Positions 24,338 to 37,620 of a stretch of DNA of 64,000 bases are shown here, one piece after another (position 1 is the stretch's first letter; each line of letters begins with the position of its first letter). The notes beneath the pieces are model-generated. The model was not told the DNA's origin. It saw only the letters and a program-made list of their open reading frames with translations, and made no database searches. The translations under genes and the position numbers were made by a program. The DNA is from Mactra quadrangularis (lineage: Eukaryota > Mollusca > Bivalvia > Venerida > Mactridae). The stretch spans positions 59,763,395-59,827,394 of the forward strand of contig CM046307.1 in assembly GCA_025267735.1 (NCBI GenBank), given 5' to 3'.

Positions 24338-24778
24338 TAGGGCTGCGGCGAGTATCCGAGTACTTGGACATTTGCGATCCCGACCAGAAAATTGAGTACG
24401 AATATTCGTCACGTCCACAATTGTCAGATCTCAACAGATCTATTTTTTAGAAAATAAAGGAACATTTATTAATTACAACTATAAACCAGTCACACTTCTA
24501 ATGTTAACTTAAATTTATGTATGGACCAAACAGTCTTGTGTCAAAATGCGATTGATACTCATTTAAACAAAAATGTTATAAATGAAAATGCCAATAAAAC
24601 GTCTGATAATAGACATGTTTGGAGTACATGGTTTTCCTTAGAGTAAAAACTTCTAATTCTTCACCAACTCTTTTTATTACATGAATTCCGTATGCTTCTC
24701 CATTAACAAGTGATTCATGGTTTGATTCGTGAATCACTACACGTCGGATCACCGCTTGCTCAACTATTCGCAGCCCTA
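24338..24778. mobile_element. hAT-like non-autonomous element (441 bp)
   Basis: The ends are TAGGGCTGCGGCGAGTA and its inverted partner (complement of ACTATTCGCAGCCCTA). The flanks ATGTACAC (24330-24337) and ATGTACTC (24779-24786) match at 7 of 8 bases, fitting an 8-bp hAT duplication with one later change. No transposase frame is present; the 80-codon minus-strand frame inside has no recognisable domain. Confidence 0.75.
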
Positions 24779-24833
24779 ATGTACTCCATGCAAGTCCATC
24801 AAACAGAACCCTAACCATAAAGAGTTATACAAT

Positions 24834-26009
24834 TAGGGGTGTAACAATAGGTCGACTTATCGCTGTATCGCGATAGTTTACCTAGCAATAGCAATAGGTC
24901 GATAGAACTTTTTCAAGTCGATAAATATCGCAATAATTTTTCTGACTATCGACTTTTTCGATAGTTTTCTTGAAAACGAGAGTTGAGCCCCATAAACACT
25001 TTACTTTCATCTTTCTTTAATGAGACAACTCCACATTGATACGGATCAAACTAAATCTATTTAGAGGCCGCCAATAAAGGGATATCAGTAATCATCTTAT
25101 TTGATCAAATACTCGCCGTAATGGAAGTAAAAGCATGCCTGCATGGAGCGGCGATTTTGAAATTGCAGGGGTGGCGAAATCAACTGTCCCAGTCGTACAT
25201 TTTAATGTATGAACAAGTTATTTTTATGGACTAGTAAAAAATTCAATTTTAATTTGTTAAAAACGTTTTTACTTCTGCATTACTCTGTGGAAGTTATAAA
25301 TAAGACTTGCATAGTAGCATTCGCTGAGCAGAGTTGTCCTATATTCGGCGATAAAGTAACATTAACTGATTTACGACTGTCGTCATTTTCTGTGATAAGT
25401 TGATTGTGAAATTCAGTTACTATATGCCATGCGTATTTCGGTATATATCATATTTGTTTCAAGTAGTTATCTTGACTTATTACGTCACAAATTGTCATGA
25501 TATGAATAGATGATAATTGATAATGATAATCATTAATGGATGCTATTCGCCACCCTTGAATTAAAGAAAACAAAAAGTCAAAATCGGCAGTATCGCAGCA
25601 TTTTGGCTTTGTTTAGTAATAGATGAAGTTTTCAAATCTAAAATAGCTTTCAGATACTGCCAAATAGTACTACAGTACAATGGATACCTCCAATTGAAAG
25701 GATTATTTGACGAGGAAGCACCATGCAGTTTCCCTTTCAAAATCCCTATCTTCACTAATGTGAATAAATCTGGACCAAAAACTAAACCAATGATATACCC
25801 TCTAATACAGAACCAGCTCATTCTCAAAGTGCGAGAGATATTTCAAGTTCAAACCCATTGTTTATTGTAAAAGACTTGAGACTGTTTACCGTTGTTTTTA
25901 TAATAAAAAACTATCGTGATAGTATCGCAATAGTTTTTTGACTATTGCAATAGTACTTTCATTATCGCAATACTATTGCGATAGTGTTTGGCTGCAATAG
26001 TCACCCCTA
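24834..26009. mobile_element. hAT-like non-autonomous element (1176 bp)
   Basis: The ends TAGGGGTG and CACCCCTA are flanked by a perfect 8-bp duplication TATACAAT (24826-24833 and 26010-26017). The subterminal regions are packed with TATCGCGATAG / CTATTGCAATAG-type palindromes on both sides, likely transposase-binding repeats. The centre (25000-25850) is unrelated sequence without a transposase. Confidence 0.85.
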
Positions 26010-26234
26010 TATACAATAATGTATCATGTTAAAAATTGGGAATTTTCAAATGATGACTGACAGGTAATTTACAGGCTGTAAGCTTGCAACTGATTGTCAC
26101 AGGTACCTAATAATTGTATAAAAACAATCATTGCTGATGGCCAATGTATTTTGATTTTCAGTCGCTTAACAACATATGTTAAGCCATTCTGGAAGAAAAA
26201 AGTCACTAGTAGACATATTTATTTAGTTGAGTTT

Positions 26235-26503
26235 AACCCAGTAGCAACACATCGTATAGGTCATAAACCTACTCACTGTTCCTGGAAAGGCTAACTCTCT
26301 GAATTTAGCGGTTAACCAACTACTAAGCATATTCGTCAGTGACTGACAACTGTCCTACATAATTAAAAATCATTGGTTAGAGGGAGAATGGCAGTAGAGA
26401 TAATTTCATGACCAAGTTCCATGAAAGTATGCCCCACTCGGAATTTGAACCCACAACCCCTCCATCAGTAGACTTGTATGCTACCAACTGAGCTAGCCGG
26501 GCG
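26235..26503 (-). mobile_element. tRNA-derived SINE (family S2), reverse
   Basis: It matches the copy at 10415-10717. The head is on the right (complement of CTACCAACTGAGCTAGCCGG at 26482), and the end near 26235 carries AGCAACACATCGTATAGG. It has a small internal deletion after TAGGTCATA. Confidence 0.8.
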
Positions 26504-26509
26504 GCTTCC

Positions 26510-27740
26510 AGTATGCTTCAATCCACCTCAACATTTCCTAAGCTAGCTCAGAAATAATCTTCCACACTTTGAAAGTAAAACCCATGCAAACTCTCATTGT
26601 AAATCTTACGACGTCACTTTTTCAGAGTAAAAACCAAGCTTAGCCAATTCAATTCTAAAGTACAACACCAACAATCCTAACTTTCCCTAAAACCAAATCC
26701 CAATCCCCCTCCCATTTACCCAACCCTACTCCCATGACAATCCCCAAATTTTCCCCACAATATTTATGTCTTAACTAGATAAAATTAATATGTAACTCCA
26801 CAAGCCAGCAAGAATACAAATAATAGTGATCAAAAGCATTCCGAACCTTGAGCTGGGGGATATGAAGCCAATGGCTCTTAAAAACCCCAACAGACCGAAC
26901 CCTCTCCATGGGGGGATGGGACAGCTGGGATGGGATATGCATGCAGGGACCTGAAATATCGGTGCAAATCTCAGGTCAGACACGGACCACTCAAGCAAAA
27001 ATGAAATCAAAACATAACATACAGTAAATTAAACAACAACAAATGTAAGAATTAATTAAATAAACTAGAAAAGTCATTTGCTAATAAACAAAGTATGTAC
27101 AAGCTATACAAGTACATTCATTAGATAAAGAATAAGTCATTTATTGAACCTACAGACTGGAACACTCCTGCACATACCTGTACTAAACGCACCGCAAGAA
27201 GTTGACTTATTCATTAGCCAAATGGATGTGCTATGTACAGTTAACACATATTTAAGTTTATAAACAAATGGCATATCTAGAAAATAAAATGAAATAAAAC
27301 TTACCAATTGTCAACTGTTACTGTAAAAATGTCTTCCAAAGTGTTGAATCGTAACCATGGGGTCAAAACCGGGTCTATTCACTTTTCAAATCTAATGGAA
27401 GTTATAACATAACAGGGTTTTAATATAACAACTTGAATAAATACTTAACTTAAAACAGCATGCATCAACTTCAATGAGCTAAAAAAAAAAGAAAAAAATA
27501 TATGACAGCAGTATCACCAGAACATTGATCCACTTCATACAATCTGAAAACAAAACATGGTCAATACATATACACACAGGGGAAGTAGTATTGTGCCTTA
27601 AGTTTTGACCCAACCTGAACTTTATGAAAGAATATTCAAATATTGATCACAAATGTAGTATTAATGCTCGATTACACAGTGGCCGTGAGGATTAAAAAAA
27701 AATTTATACCTTCAAAATAAAGTATATTATAAATGCAGGT
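26510..27740. other. Intergenic, nothing recognised
   Basis: The region is AT-rich and non-coding. A minus-strand frame at 26771-27010 (79 codons) ends in a hydrophobic stretch (G-M-L-L-I-T-I-I-C-I-L-A-G-L-W) and could be a relic of a retroelement or gene, but no domain is recognisable and no splice partner was found. Confidence 0.4.
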
Positions 27741-28399
27741 TTGTTAAAATCAACTCGCGTGCTCGCCATGGCCAGTGTTCCTACCGGTTGGGGGAGTAAA
27801 GATTGCTTAAAACTTGTCCGATCAGGCGAGTAGGATTTTCAAATCCAATAGGATTATCATCTGTTTTAATAAGAAGAAAAACATCAAAATACGATGCCCT
27901 ATCAATGGCCACTTTAAGAAAGGTATATATCATGTTAATTTTAAGTAGTACTTAATCGTGGACCATATAGAAATTTGTCTTAGCCAAATATGTTATCCAC
28001 TTTAAATAAAGTTGTTATTATTATTATTATCTTGACCTATTACATCACAAATTCAAAGAAAACAATAGCGGTGATGGCAAGATGAAGATTTCCTTTGTTT
28101 GAATTGGCCGATTATTGTCAATGACACCCGTCTTTTTATCATTTTTCAAAAAATTTAAACTTTAAAAATTTTATTCCTATTATCACTGATATCGTTTTAA
28201 GGTTCTGGAACTGTAACTAACTTCAGTAAACTTTGACACTCGGTATAAGCCGGTTTTACCCGAAAAGCTATTGTCGTCAAGTTTTGTAATTGCTATTTTT
28301 AGTAATTTTCACCTCCCGACCCCGTTTTTCCATGACGTCATAGCGTAACACATTTTCCGAAAAAGGTGAAACCTGGAGCTAGACAGCGTGATCGTCAAG

Positions 28400-29240
28400 T
28401 AGTGATGTACCGATGATCGGAAAACATCGATTAGCGGCGTGTTGAAGCTCCCGATTATAATGATCGATTAAATTTAGTCAAAATTGATCATCGGCATGAA
28501 ATTGTCCTGGTGCCATCGGGTACCGAATATGGCTTTTATATGCAGCGCTTTTCTGGATACGGCTTTTATACCCAGCATTTTTTTTCAACATGGCTGCCAT
28601 TGACATGCGACGTTTATACGATCACCCCGGAACGAAAAAGAAATAAGAAGACCGGCCAGTATTATCAAAGGTCTTACAACCAATTTTGGTCTTAAATCCT
28701 TCTATAATGAATAGCTAAATTGTCGTAAAATGTTTGATAACACGCTACCCTGGTCTAGTGAACTGCATGAACTCAACCTGCTATACAATGAGGTCTTCTG
28801 TATCGTAAGTATTTCCAAACCAAACTGCATAAGTAACTTTGAAAAATGAATTGCCTTAATTATCTAAATTCAGCATTCTATACTTGTTAGAACCCCCAGT
28901 TTTATCATTACTATCAGTATTTTCTAGCATGGTTGATAGTTGATATGAGCATGTATCTCACTATTCATTAACTTTTATGTTACTAAGTCTAAGCCAATAG
29001 TAGAAAGCTGGGGTTGTTAATAACCAAATGATACATGTATAGAAAGCAAATACAAAAAGCAAAAACAGCTATTTTTATTTCCTGGTCCACAATACATCGA
29101 CTATATAAGGATTCAAAGCAAAATATGAATGCAAAAGCAAACTTATCAGGAACCTATTATAATCGGAAGAATCACATCGACAGTAGTAACCGATTTCAAC
29201 CGATGATCGATTATAATTTCCAACCGATATCCCATCACTA
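28400..29240. mobile_element. hAT-like non-autonomous element (841 bp)
   Basis: The ends TAGTGATG and CATCACTA are flanked by a perfect 8-bp duplication TCGTCAAG (28392-28399 and 29241-29248). Both subterminal regions carry repeats of CCGATGATCG / ATCGATTA type. It sits inside the larger inverted-repeat element. Confidence 0.85.
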
Positions 29241-29354
29241 TCGTCAAGGTCTTTATTGTAAAAGTAATGGTTTATCGGCAAAACAATGTTACGTCGTATA
29301 AGATAATAACTATTGAGTTAATTCTGTGTATGTAGGTGTAAAATGCACCGTTTT

Positions 29355-29540
29355 ACTTGTATTTGCAATTTAAATCTGTCATCACAACCGCTAGAAGATA
29401 TCACCTCAAATACAAACTTGTATTTGCAATTTAAATCTGTCATCACAACCGCTAGAAGATATCACCTCAAATACAAACTCGTATTTGCAATTTAAATCTG
29501 TCATCACAACCGCTAGAAGATATCACCTCAAATACAAATA
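29355..29540. repeat. Tandem repeat, 3 x 60 bp
   Basis: Three almost identical copies of a 60-bp unit begin CTTGTATTTGCAATTTAAAT and contain CACAACCGCTAGAAGATATC. Near-identity indicates recent expansion. Confidence 0.9.
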
Positions 29541-29911
29541 CTATGACGCACAACACATCGCTATATTCAGCAATTAGGTGTGTGTTAGAATATAGTGTGG
29601 CAGGCGCGGATCCAAGATTTTTATCTAGGGGTCTGAACTTTTCTAGGGGGGTCCGAATTTTTCTAGGGGAGGGGGTTCAAAACCTCGAACCACAACCACA
29701 TTTTCACACATTTTGCAGGAAGAAATGCAACATATTGATAATAAAAACTATATAACCATTAAATATAAGTTAAGCACCGAGAAAAATTGCTTCATACTAC
29801 TCATAAATTACTTTCAAGCAAGAAATACACTAATGGACATGTACATTTTCTAAATTCTAGGGCGGGGGGGCAGACCCCCTGACCCATCCCCCTCCCGCTA
29901 GAACCACCCAT

Positions 29912-31040
29912 GTGAGGCATATGAGGACAATATCCTTGTACTTTTCTGTCTTTTTAAAAAGTAAATGATACAATAATCAGCATTGTTTGAAAGCTAAGGC
30001 TAAAAATATGACAACATTACTAAGTCTGGTGTCAAAATGTGTATGGAAAACTATTGCAGAAAACTAGGTAAGATAACATTAACAGCGGTTTTTTTCCTTC
30101 TTAAAATGGGTCCGGAAAACGGACCCATTCCCAATGATGACCGGACCCTTCCCAATCACTCCAACGGACATTCCCAATTGTGTCAACGGACCCTTCCCAA
30201 TCGTTTCTTTTATTGGTATTTTGCAAATCAAGAGAAAGAACAGCATAAGTTGTCAAAACTAAAAAAAAATCGGCAAAAAAACGGGTTTTGGAATTAATAA
30301 AAAAATTTTTGTTTATTTGTCCAAGTATCGTTACTGACAGTTATTTAATGACCGTGTGTCAATTATCACATAAATGGGCAAGAGTCGGCAAATTTCAATA
30401 ATCAATATCACTTATCATCAATTAAAAATAAATTAGAATCTTTATTCATGCCGTTCTTTACGACATCGCTAATCCGTTAATGTTGGTGAATAGCGTCATG
30501 TTGTATAATTATCATCTGAGAGTTTGTGTAATCACTCTTTCACCCGTTCATTGTTCCGCTTCATTAGTTTTACAATCAAACTAATGATGTAAAATTTAAT
30601 GTTAACAAACAAACTCCTTTGTCTTACCGCGTAAAAATATATTTCCGGTCAAGGTCATTACATTGACTAATTTCTCAAGGACCCGTGATTTTTACGATTT
30701 TTTTATGAAACTAGCTTCCATTAAGCATAGAAATTGAAAGCTGTTCATGTCATGATGATTTCGCGATAATTCTCTCAATAATTCAGCAATGGTTGAAATA
30801 ATCCAGCAGTAGTTTAATTGTTACTCAGAGTAAATTGTAAAACATTCGTCCTCAATAATTTCGTGTGAGGCATATGAGGACAATATCGTTGTACTTTTCT
30901 GTCTTTTTAAAAAGTAAATGATACAATAATCAGCATTGTTTGAAAGCTAAGGCTAAAAATATGACAACATTACTAAGTCTGGTGCCAAATGTGTATGCAA
31001 AACTATTGCAGAAAACTAGGTAAGATAACATTAACACGCC
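29912..31040. repeat. Direct duplication of ~176 bp, 950 bp apart
   Basis: The segment 29912-30088 (starting TGTGAGGCATATGAGGACAA) recurs at 30862-31037 with a few changes. The spacer contains three short units CGGACCCTTCCCAAT / CGGACATTCCCAAT around 30120-30200. The left edge of the first copy coincides with the end of a degenerate hAT-like fragment (29601-29911). Confidence 0.7.
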
Positions 31041-32699
31041 TGCTCGAATTCTTCTGATATTTCTCTGGCTGGTCAGAATGGACTTTTAAATGTGTTTATG
31101 AGTCAAAACTATGATAGTCAACCAAGAGTCTCTAATACAAAAAGTGTTTTACTCCGTTATGCCCAACTGGTCAGAATGTTTACGAAAGAAACGAGTTAAG
31201 TTGTAAAGTTTCTAATATTTCCCTCAAACCAGCCAAAATCAGTAAAAAGAAGATTTTCATATGATAATGCAGTGTTCTACATTCATATTTCTATATCCAG
31301 TACCAATTTAGATGATATATTTCAATAAAAGAGTATTATCTGTAATTTACCATTTTGAGGTAATTTTTCGCATTATTAGTAATCTTATACAGATTCTTAT
31401 AAAAAAATTTAGAAACGGTAAAATTTCTTTTAATATTTCATATCATGAGCAGAAAAGACTGCAAAATTTTTTAAAACTGGTTGCATGTGTCTAACTAACT
31501 TTAAACTTGAGATATTAGCTTTAAAGATAGAGCAATTTTTTGAACACTCTCAAGAACTCAGATTTTTGCTTGGGGTACATGTATACAGAGCACTATATTT
31601 TTATAAGTATTTGTCAAAAGTGTAATCTGATTGTTTTGGATTATCATGAAATGATTGTGTAACAGGAAAATTGATGAAAATGTGAATATAAAACTACAGA
31701 ATTTGAAAAGCAATGTTTTTTTTTCATTTTTTGTCACAGCTTAATTGTCTCTTCGAAAATCAAGGGTTACGTTATAAAAATGCACATAATTTAAGTTACG
31801 AATGGTAACTTCCCTAAAATTTCACCATTCAATGTCTTTAATTGTATAGATTCAAGAAAAAATATCATAATAAAGATTGTTGAAGGTCACCATTACAGTT
31901 CCAGAACCTTAAGCGCACATCGTTTGTTTAACTTGTATACATCAATTAAAGAACTATGTCACGCTTGTTTTAGGAATACATTTTAACTTACAATTAAATT
32001 TAACTAGACTCCATAGTTATGCATTATGACATTGTACGCTATCTAACATCAACTAAGTGTGAAAAATACGGACACACATTTTAAATTGTTTGCATCAATT
32101 TCCATAATCAAACAAAGGGTTAGTATTGATTTGATTGCGGACAATACAGACTCCCCAGAGTACATGACAATTTGTGACATAAAAAGTCTAAATTACTTCT
32201 TGATATTAAAAGACATATCTTACTTAAAGTGGTCAATGATAGGACATCGTATTTTGATGTTTCTTTCTTATTAAAAAAGATAATAATCCTATTGGATTTG
32301 AAAATCCTACTCGCCTGATCGGAAAAGTTTTGAGCAATCTTAAATACTCTCCAATCACAGGGAATTAGGTATAATCAATGTCTCTGGCCAAACAGGTAGA
32401 AACACTCTCCATGGTGAGCGGGCAAGTTGTATTTTACACCTCTGGATCATAATCAAAATTTTAAAACACAAAACAATTTATTTTTAGTTTCTATTCAAAT
32501 TATAAAATGTTCTGTTAGATAGTTTTGATAGATTTTAATATATATATGTTAAGATCAGGGATACATTAAGGAAATTAAGGAAAAGTATACACTAGCATGT
32601 TAAACAAGCATAAAGTAGCAGAGGTTCCCGAATCGATCTGTGTATTTTGCTTTGCCGTATCGCGAACCGGTTCGTCTCGTGACAGGGTCAACAAACCCA

Positions 32700-32930
32700 A
32701 GCTGTATCATCTGGACAAAGTTATTCTATTTGAAGTATGAGTGACCTTGACCTTTGACATTGGGCCTAAGAACAAGTTGGGCACACCCTTGAACCAAGGG
32801 CTATCCACATATAAAATTTGGTGAACCTATGTAAAGTGGATGTTGATTGAGTTATCTTCCAAACAAAGGTTTCCATTTGATATCCTTGTTACCTTGACCT
32901 TTGACGCTTGGGCCTCAAAATGTGTGCATA
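32700..32930 (+). repeat. Fragment of GACCTTGACC array (family R1)
   Basis: Slightly more than one unit is present: GTGACCTTGACCTTTGACAT, CAAGGGCTATCCACATATAA, TTTGGTGAACCTATG, then a second TTACCTTGACCTTTGACGC. Both ends of the element are missing. It is more diverged than the two long arrays. Confidence 0.8.
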
Positions 32931-33235
32931 AAAAATACAAAAACTAATGATCAATATGAATTATAATGCTATAAGAATTGATAAAGATAAAACTCACCTC
33001 TACCAATGAATATAGCATGATATTACAAACATTCTGGACATTCTTTGCTTTTTTCAGTGCTGTGTAGTTTCAAGTTTCAAAAATATTCATTTACTAAAAT
33101 CTCAATAACCAATTCCTGAAAAAATAAAATATCAACACCCAACAGCAGATCTAATAAATGTTAACAATAACTGTAGTTCACTTGTAAAGCCTATCAGCTC
33201 ATCCAATATGACTTTTCAAGCTGTGTACTAACTCT

Positions 33236-33955
33236 TAACGGATTGCTTAAAAAACGCATGGCAAAAATTTTAGTGCGTGTACAGACATCGATTCAGGTCT
33301 GAACGTTCTACTCGTTTTAATTCGAAAAATTTGCAATAAAACACTACACCAATACAAAGATAAACGAAAAATACACATGATAAAAGTAAAATTATTTCAA
33401 ATTCTAACCATAGACAGTCAAATAATCCATTTAAACTCCTTAATTGACGAGTACTTTCTGTTTGTCACAATAATCGTGCAATAATAGCCAAAGCGATATA
33501 AATTTAAATTGGGTCACGTCATTTTTATGAATTAATTTTGAACGAATATCTTAGGTACAGTATAATAGCCAGTATCAGGACCGTTCCGTGTATTCTTTTG
33601 ACTGTTGACAGTAAGAATGACTACTCTGGAGAGATTAAAATTCGTCTAAGTAAACTTAGAGCGAAGCAAAACTTTATTTACCGACATTAATTCAGTTCAA
33701 AATGGCGGCGAGCGGCAACAATCCTGGATAGCATGAAAAGTAATTGGTGTTTTCGTAAGCGAAAAAATTGATTTTTATCTTTTGCTTTATGGAAAGAATA
33801 AAAGTAAACTTTTATCTATCAATTGGTGCTAATTTGACCCACATTCATTGACTTTTGCTATGCGTTTTTGAAGCAATCCGTTAAGACCCTACAGAACAAA
33901 AAAACGTCCGTATGATAAAAAAGTTATGTAGGGTCTTATATTTAGGACTAGTTTT
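33236..33955. mobile_element. TTAA-flanked inverted-repeat element with adjacent hairpin (copy 1)
   Basis: The left end TTAACGGATTGCTT (33236) and the right end AAGCAATCCGTTAA (33876-33889) are inverted; both continue into AAAAACGCAT. TTAA at both ends suggests a piggyBac-like or Kolobok-like target. Next to the right end is a 16-bp hairpin with stem TAAGACCCTACATAAC-like (33887-33940), also present at the other two copies. Related copies: 37075-37620 (inverted) and 43790-44085. Confidence 0.7.
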
Positions 33956-34073
33956 TGTTGCGCAAGGGAATCCCTGCGCATATTGCTACATCAACCTGTA
34001 TGGAAGTCGATAAGACCCTATGTAACAGAAGCGATGTCCAAATGAAAAATAAGTTACAGAGGGTTTTACCCTG

Positions 34074-34670
34074 TTTGCATCTATTTCCGCGTTACTAAGC
34101 GCTATAATAAATAAATATAATACAAAGTCTCTTTAATTTGTTTTCTTTCTGCTCAATACTTTCACCAATCTTTCATTTATGGAGTAGCGAAAAGGAATTA
34201 CAATTTGTTTACTATTGTTCACATTTTTCCATTTTACCAGCATTATTCAAGTCAAGTGGCAACCACCATATGTAAGGGAAGTAAATCTGGATCCGCGGTA
34301 TAAAAAGTCTATACTATCGTAATAGGTTCAATAATATAAAAAAAATAACTATTCAATTTTTTTAAAGAGTTCAGTCCGCACACAATCATAGGAAAAGTTA
34401 TGCAAAAAAGTTAACAATAACAAGATCATTTACACAAACATTCATACAGGTCTGTTATTTTTGTAAGTATTACTTGTCTTTTTCAAAATGGGGGCATTTA
34501 AAGACAGTTGTCCTCTCGAGCAGTTCATTCTGCAATATTTGGCAAAAATATCTTTCTGTGCGAAAAGTAGGTCACTTTTATTTACGTGTAGGTGTCGCTT
34601 CAAGTGAAATTACCGAAAAGTGAAAATAACGCGGAACCAGATTTAACACGGAAATAGATGCAACGAGTAT
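34074..34670. mobile_element. Inverted-repeat element (~600 bp)
   Basis: TGCATCTATTTCCGCGTTA at 34077 is inverted as TAACACGGAAATAGATGCA near 34645, with one mismatch. Further matched blocks (CTGGATCCGCG / CGCGGAACCAG) lie inside. No frame was found. A second TAAGACCCTA-type hairpin lies just left, at 34012-34072. Confidence 0.55.
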
Positions 34671-35355
34671 ATATATAGGTCTAGATCAAGCTTAAATAAA
34701 CAAGTATAAATTAATTAATTTCTTAACAATAAAAACAAACCTCTTGCACATCACAATTTCGCGCAACTTTGCTACTGGGTTTCCCAAATTCATACAATCT
34801 GATTGGTTGATACAGCTAATCTCAAGACGTCATGAAAATATAAAAACCATACAAACCGGTTTCGTTCCGTATCACGGAAAACACTCCAAAAGCATGTTGG
34901 TGCCAATTGTCACAGGTTAAGAAGCATTGAATATACATCTTCTCAGCTACGTGAAGGATGTGTTGACATTCTGGTCTGCAAATATAGACAGAAAATGCAC
35001 ATATGTAATAGCAAGCTCGAAAAGCGGGCCCTAAAGGCCCGCATGAAAAGCGTGCTTTACGGTAACGTGAATATGTTTCTATACAGTATGGTATTTTGAC
35101 AATTTACCAGAAGTTGATTTTTGAACCCGCCCTGCGCATCCGGAAATTATAGCAGGAAGAGAGTCAATGCGGCGAAGTAAGTGGCGTCTTTTCATTGGCT
35201 TAAAAGATTTACAGCTGCCTCATGGCCTTTTTCACTTACAAAATAATTACAAATGTGTTTTTTTACGATGCTTCTTCCATAATAACAATTCAAAATATAT
35301 TTGGTTGTTTTATTCGTTCTTTTCCTCTATTTATAAATGACTTTTTTACAATATA

Positions 35356-36388
35356 CAGTCAATTCGCATTATCTCGACTACTCTTGTGTCGACATTTCGT
35401 TGTCTCGATTGAAAATCAAAAGTCCCGATTTTTTTCCTTCTTTATCTATATGAAAAAATCATGTTTGACTCGATCTTTTTGTCTCGACATTTTCGCTCTC
35501 TCGACTATAAATTTGAGTCCCAAAGTGTTTTTTTACTATAAAATTATAATGTTTAAGTCGACCAGATAAAGATATTATCGGCGACCCGTTGAGGTGCGAA
35601 AAATAACGCACATCCATTGTTTATCGATTAGCGACTGTATAGATAATCTGTTTAAAAGAACGTGTCAATATTGAATTAACATGTCATTTAAATAAACAAA
35701 CTAATTGACATGACTAAATGAAACCATTGTTGAATAAGTCGAGTGTTAATTGACAGATGTCAAAATTTAGTGTACAGTGTAAAGATATCAAAATGCATGC
35801 TTACAATCATGTGCTTCATTACAAAAAACACTGTAATGAATATTTTGTCCAATAGAAATAAGAAACAAATATTTTTGTTATTTTTATTATTTTATTTCGT
35901 CATTTAAGTTGATATAAATGTACGGCATCTTCTTTGCATGATAAATAATTCCCTCAACAGACCTGTTGGAAAAACGATGTTTACAACTGTTATGGATCGA
36001 AAATAGAAAGACACACATTTAAAAGAGATGCCGACATTCTTGTAGTTCAAGTCTATATTTTTCCGTGACGTAATAGTCAACTACTCTTCACACACACAAC
36101 TGGATATTATCAGCAACGCGATTTTGTTCTATAACTTGTGGAGAGGGAACTGAGCCAGCGGTAAAAGTGTCACAAAACCTTTAGAGTAAAAGTTAATGGT
36201 AAAACCCTATTCACAGCTGCAGAAAAGCGATTATTCTAAACTACACTCTCTGAACAGGTAAAACTGCTACTAAAGTTATCGGAATTACCTCCCTCAGAAA
36301 GTTTCGTTTATCTTGTTTGTCTCGACTTTTCGTTATCTCGATTATTTTCCAACGGTCCCAACTAAGTCGAGATAACGAGAAATGACTG
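35356..36388. mobile_element. pogo/Tigger-like non-autonomous element (1033 bp)
   Basis: The ends CAGTCAATTCGCATTATCTC and its complement (GAGATAACGAGAAATGACTG at 36369-36388) are flanked by TA on both sides. Ends of the CAGTCA...CTCGTTATCTCGA form with TA duplication are typical of the pogo/Tigger branch of Tc1/mariner. Extra TCTCGAC copies lie under the left end. No transposase remains. Confidence 0.75.
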
Positions 36389-36610
36389 TACTTAACAATG
36401 CACAGTTTATGACGTCGCTAAGAGACGTTCATGATAAAACCGGCACGTTTCCGTAACTAAACGTCACTGGGCATTGTTTAAAGAGGAAAACATTTCTATC
36501 TTAAAAAATGAATGTTTTATTGAGGCTTTTTCATCTTCACCTCTATTCAAAAGATAAATAATAATGTACAATACATTTCTTTCAGAATTGAAATATGATT
36601 CTGATATAAA

Positions 36611-36880
36611 ACAAGTAAATCTGTGAGCTAATGCTCACTAGTGATACCCCCGCGAAAATCTAAAAATATGCGACAAACAGGAAGTAGATGAGCAAGGAGC
36701 ATGAAATCGCTTTACACCACATGGGACTATGGGATGAAGCAATATGCAAAGTATTAGGCTGCAGCATGTTATAGTTGCTGAGAAAACTGTGACGGAAATT
36801 TTGTAACGGACGGACAGACGGACGGACGGACATGGGTAAAACAGTATACCCCCCTCTTCTTCGAAGCGGGGGTATAATAA
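36611..36880 (+). repeat. ACAAG-hairpin repeat, family R2
   Basis: It starts ACAAGTAAATC, then a hairpin TGAGC-TAAT-GCTCA, then GTGATACCCCCGCG. After about 150 bp comes (GGACGGACAGAC)n (36809-36829) and the 3' hairpin TATACCCCC...GGGGGTATAATAA. The layout equals that of R1 with entirely different internal sequence. Confidence 0.75.
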
Positions 36881-37074
36881 TGAGATGTTGTCAGATTTTT
36901 CTGAATACAATAAATTACGCAGTTATCTCCCCTAGCTTATTTAATTAATAGGCCCTCGAATAAATGTATCACTGAAGCAGCTACAATAAGCGCGGATCTG
37001 CAAGTTGATAAAAAGAGACATTTTTAAAAGTACCAAAAAATACAATAGAAACAGGGGATATGTTTTGTGGGTTG

Positions 37075-37620
37075 AAGCCTAGTCCTAAATATAAGACCCT
37101 ACATAACTATTTTATCATATGGACGTTTTTCTGTTATGTAGGGTCTTAACGGATTGCTTTAAAAACGCATAGCAGAATATTTTTTTCAAAAAGTCAACGA
37201 GTGTGGGTCAAGTTAGCACCAATCGATAGATAAAATGTTACTTTTATTCTTTCCGTAAAGCAAAAGATAAAAATCTGTTTTTTTGCTAACGAAAACAACA
37301 ATTACTTTTCATGCTATCCAGGATTGTCGCCGCTCATCGCCATTTTGAACTGAATTCGTGTCGGTAAATAAAGTTTCGCTTCGCTTAAAAGTTACTTAAA
37401 CAAATTTAAATCTCTCCAGAGTAGTCGTTCTTACTGTCAGCAGTCAAAATATACACGGGTCGGTCCGGTTACTGGATTTTATACTGTACCTAAGAAATTC
37501 GTTCGAAATCAATTCTTACAAATAACGTGACCCAATTTGAATTCGGATTGCTTTGGCTATTATTGCACGGTTATTGTGACAAACTGAAAGTACTCGTCAA
37601 TTAAGGACTATGTAAGTTAC
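37075..37620. mobile_element. TTAA-flanked inverted-repeat element (copy 2, inverted, truncated)
   Basis: It opens with the TAAGACCCTACATAAC hairpin (37099-37152) and then TTAACGGATTGCTTTAAAAA (37147). The interior is the reverse complement of 33440-33860. It breaks off near 37620. With 33236-33955 it makes a 4.4-kb palindrome-like arrangement. Confidence 0.7.

Larger units (their letters stand above)
27745..32440. mobile_element. Large inverted-repeat element, arms ~180 bp, ~4.7 kb apart
   Basis: The segment 27745-27925 is inverted at about 32205-32440. Shared blocks include ATCAGGCGAGTAGGATTTTC, AAATCCAATAGGATTAT and CATCAAAATACGATG, each complementary on the right. A second inner pair, TAAGGTTCTGGAACTGTAA at 28198 and its complement near 31890, nests inside. 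The space between is filled by other repeats. No transposase frame was seen. Confidence 0.6.

Noticed and set aside
34800..34870. Promoter with ATTGG, GACGTCAT and AATATAAAAACC
   Set aside because: The three motifs are loosely spaced, and no exon or transcript start follows in the next kilobase; kept out as too weak.
36638..36910. 90-codon minus-strand frame
   Set aside because: It runs through the (GGAC)n tract and hairpin of the R2 repeat.
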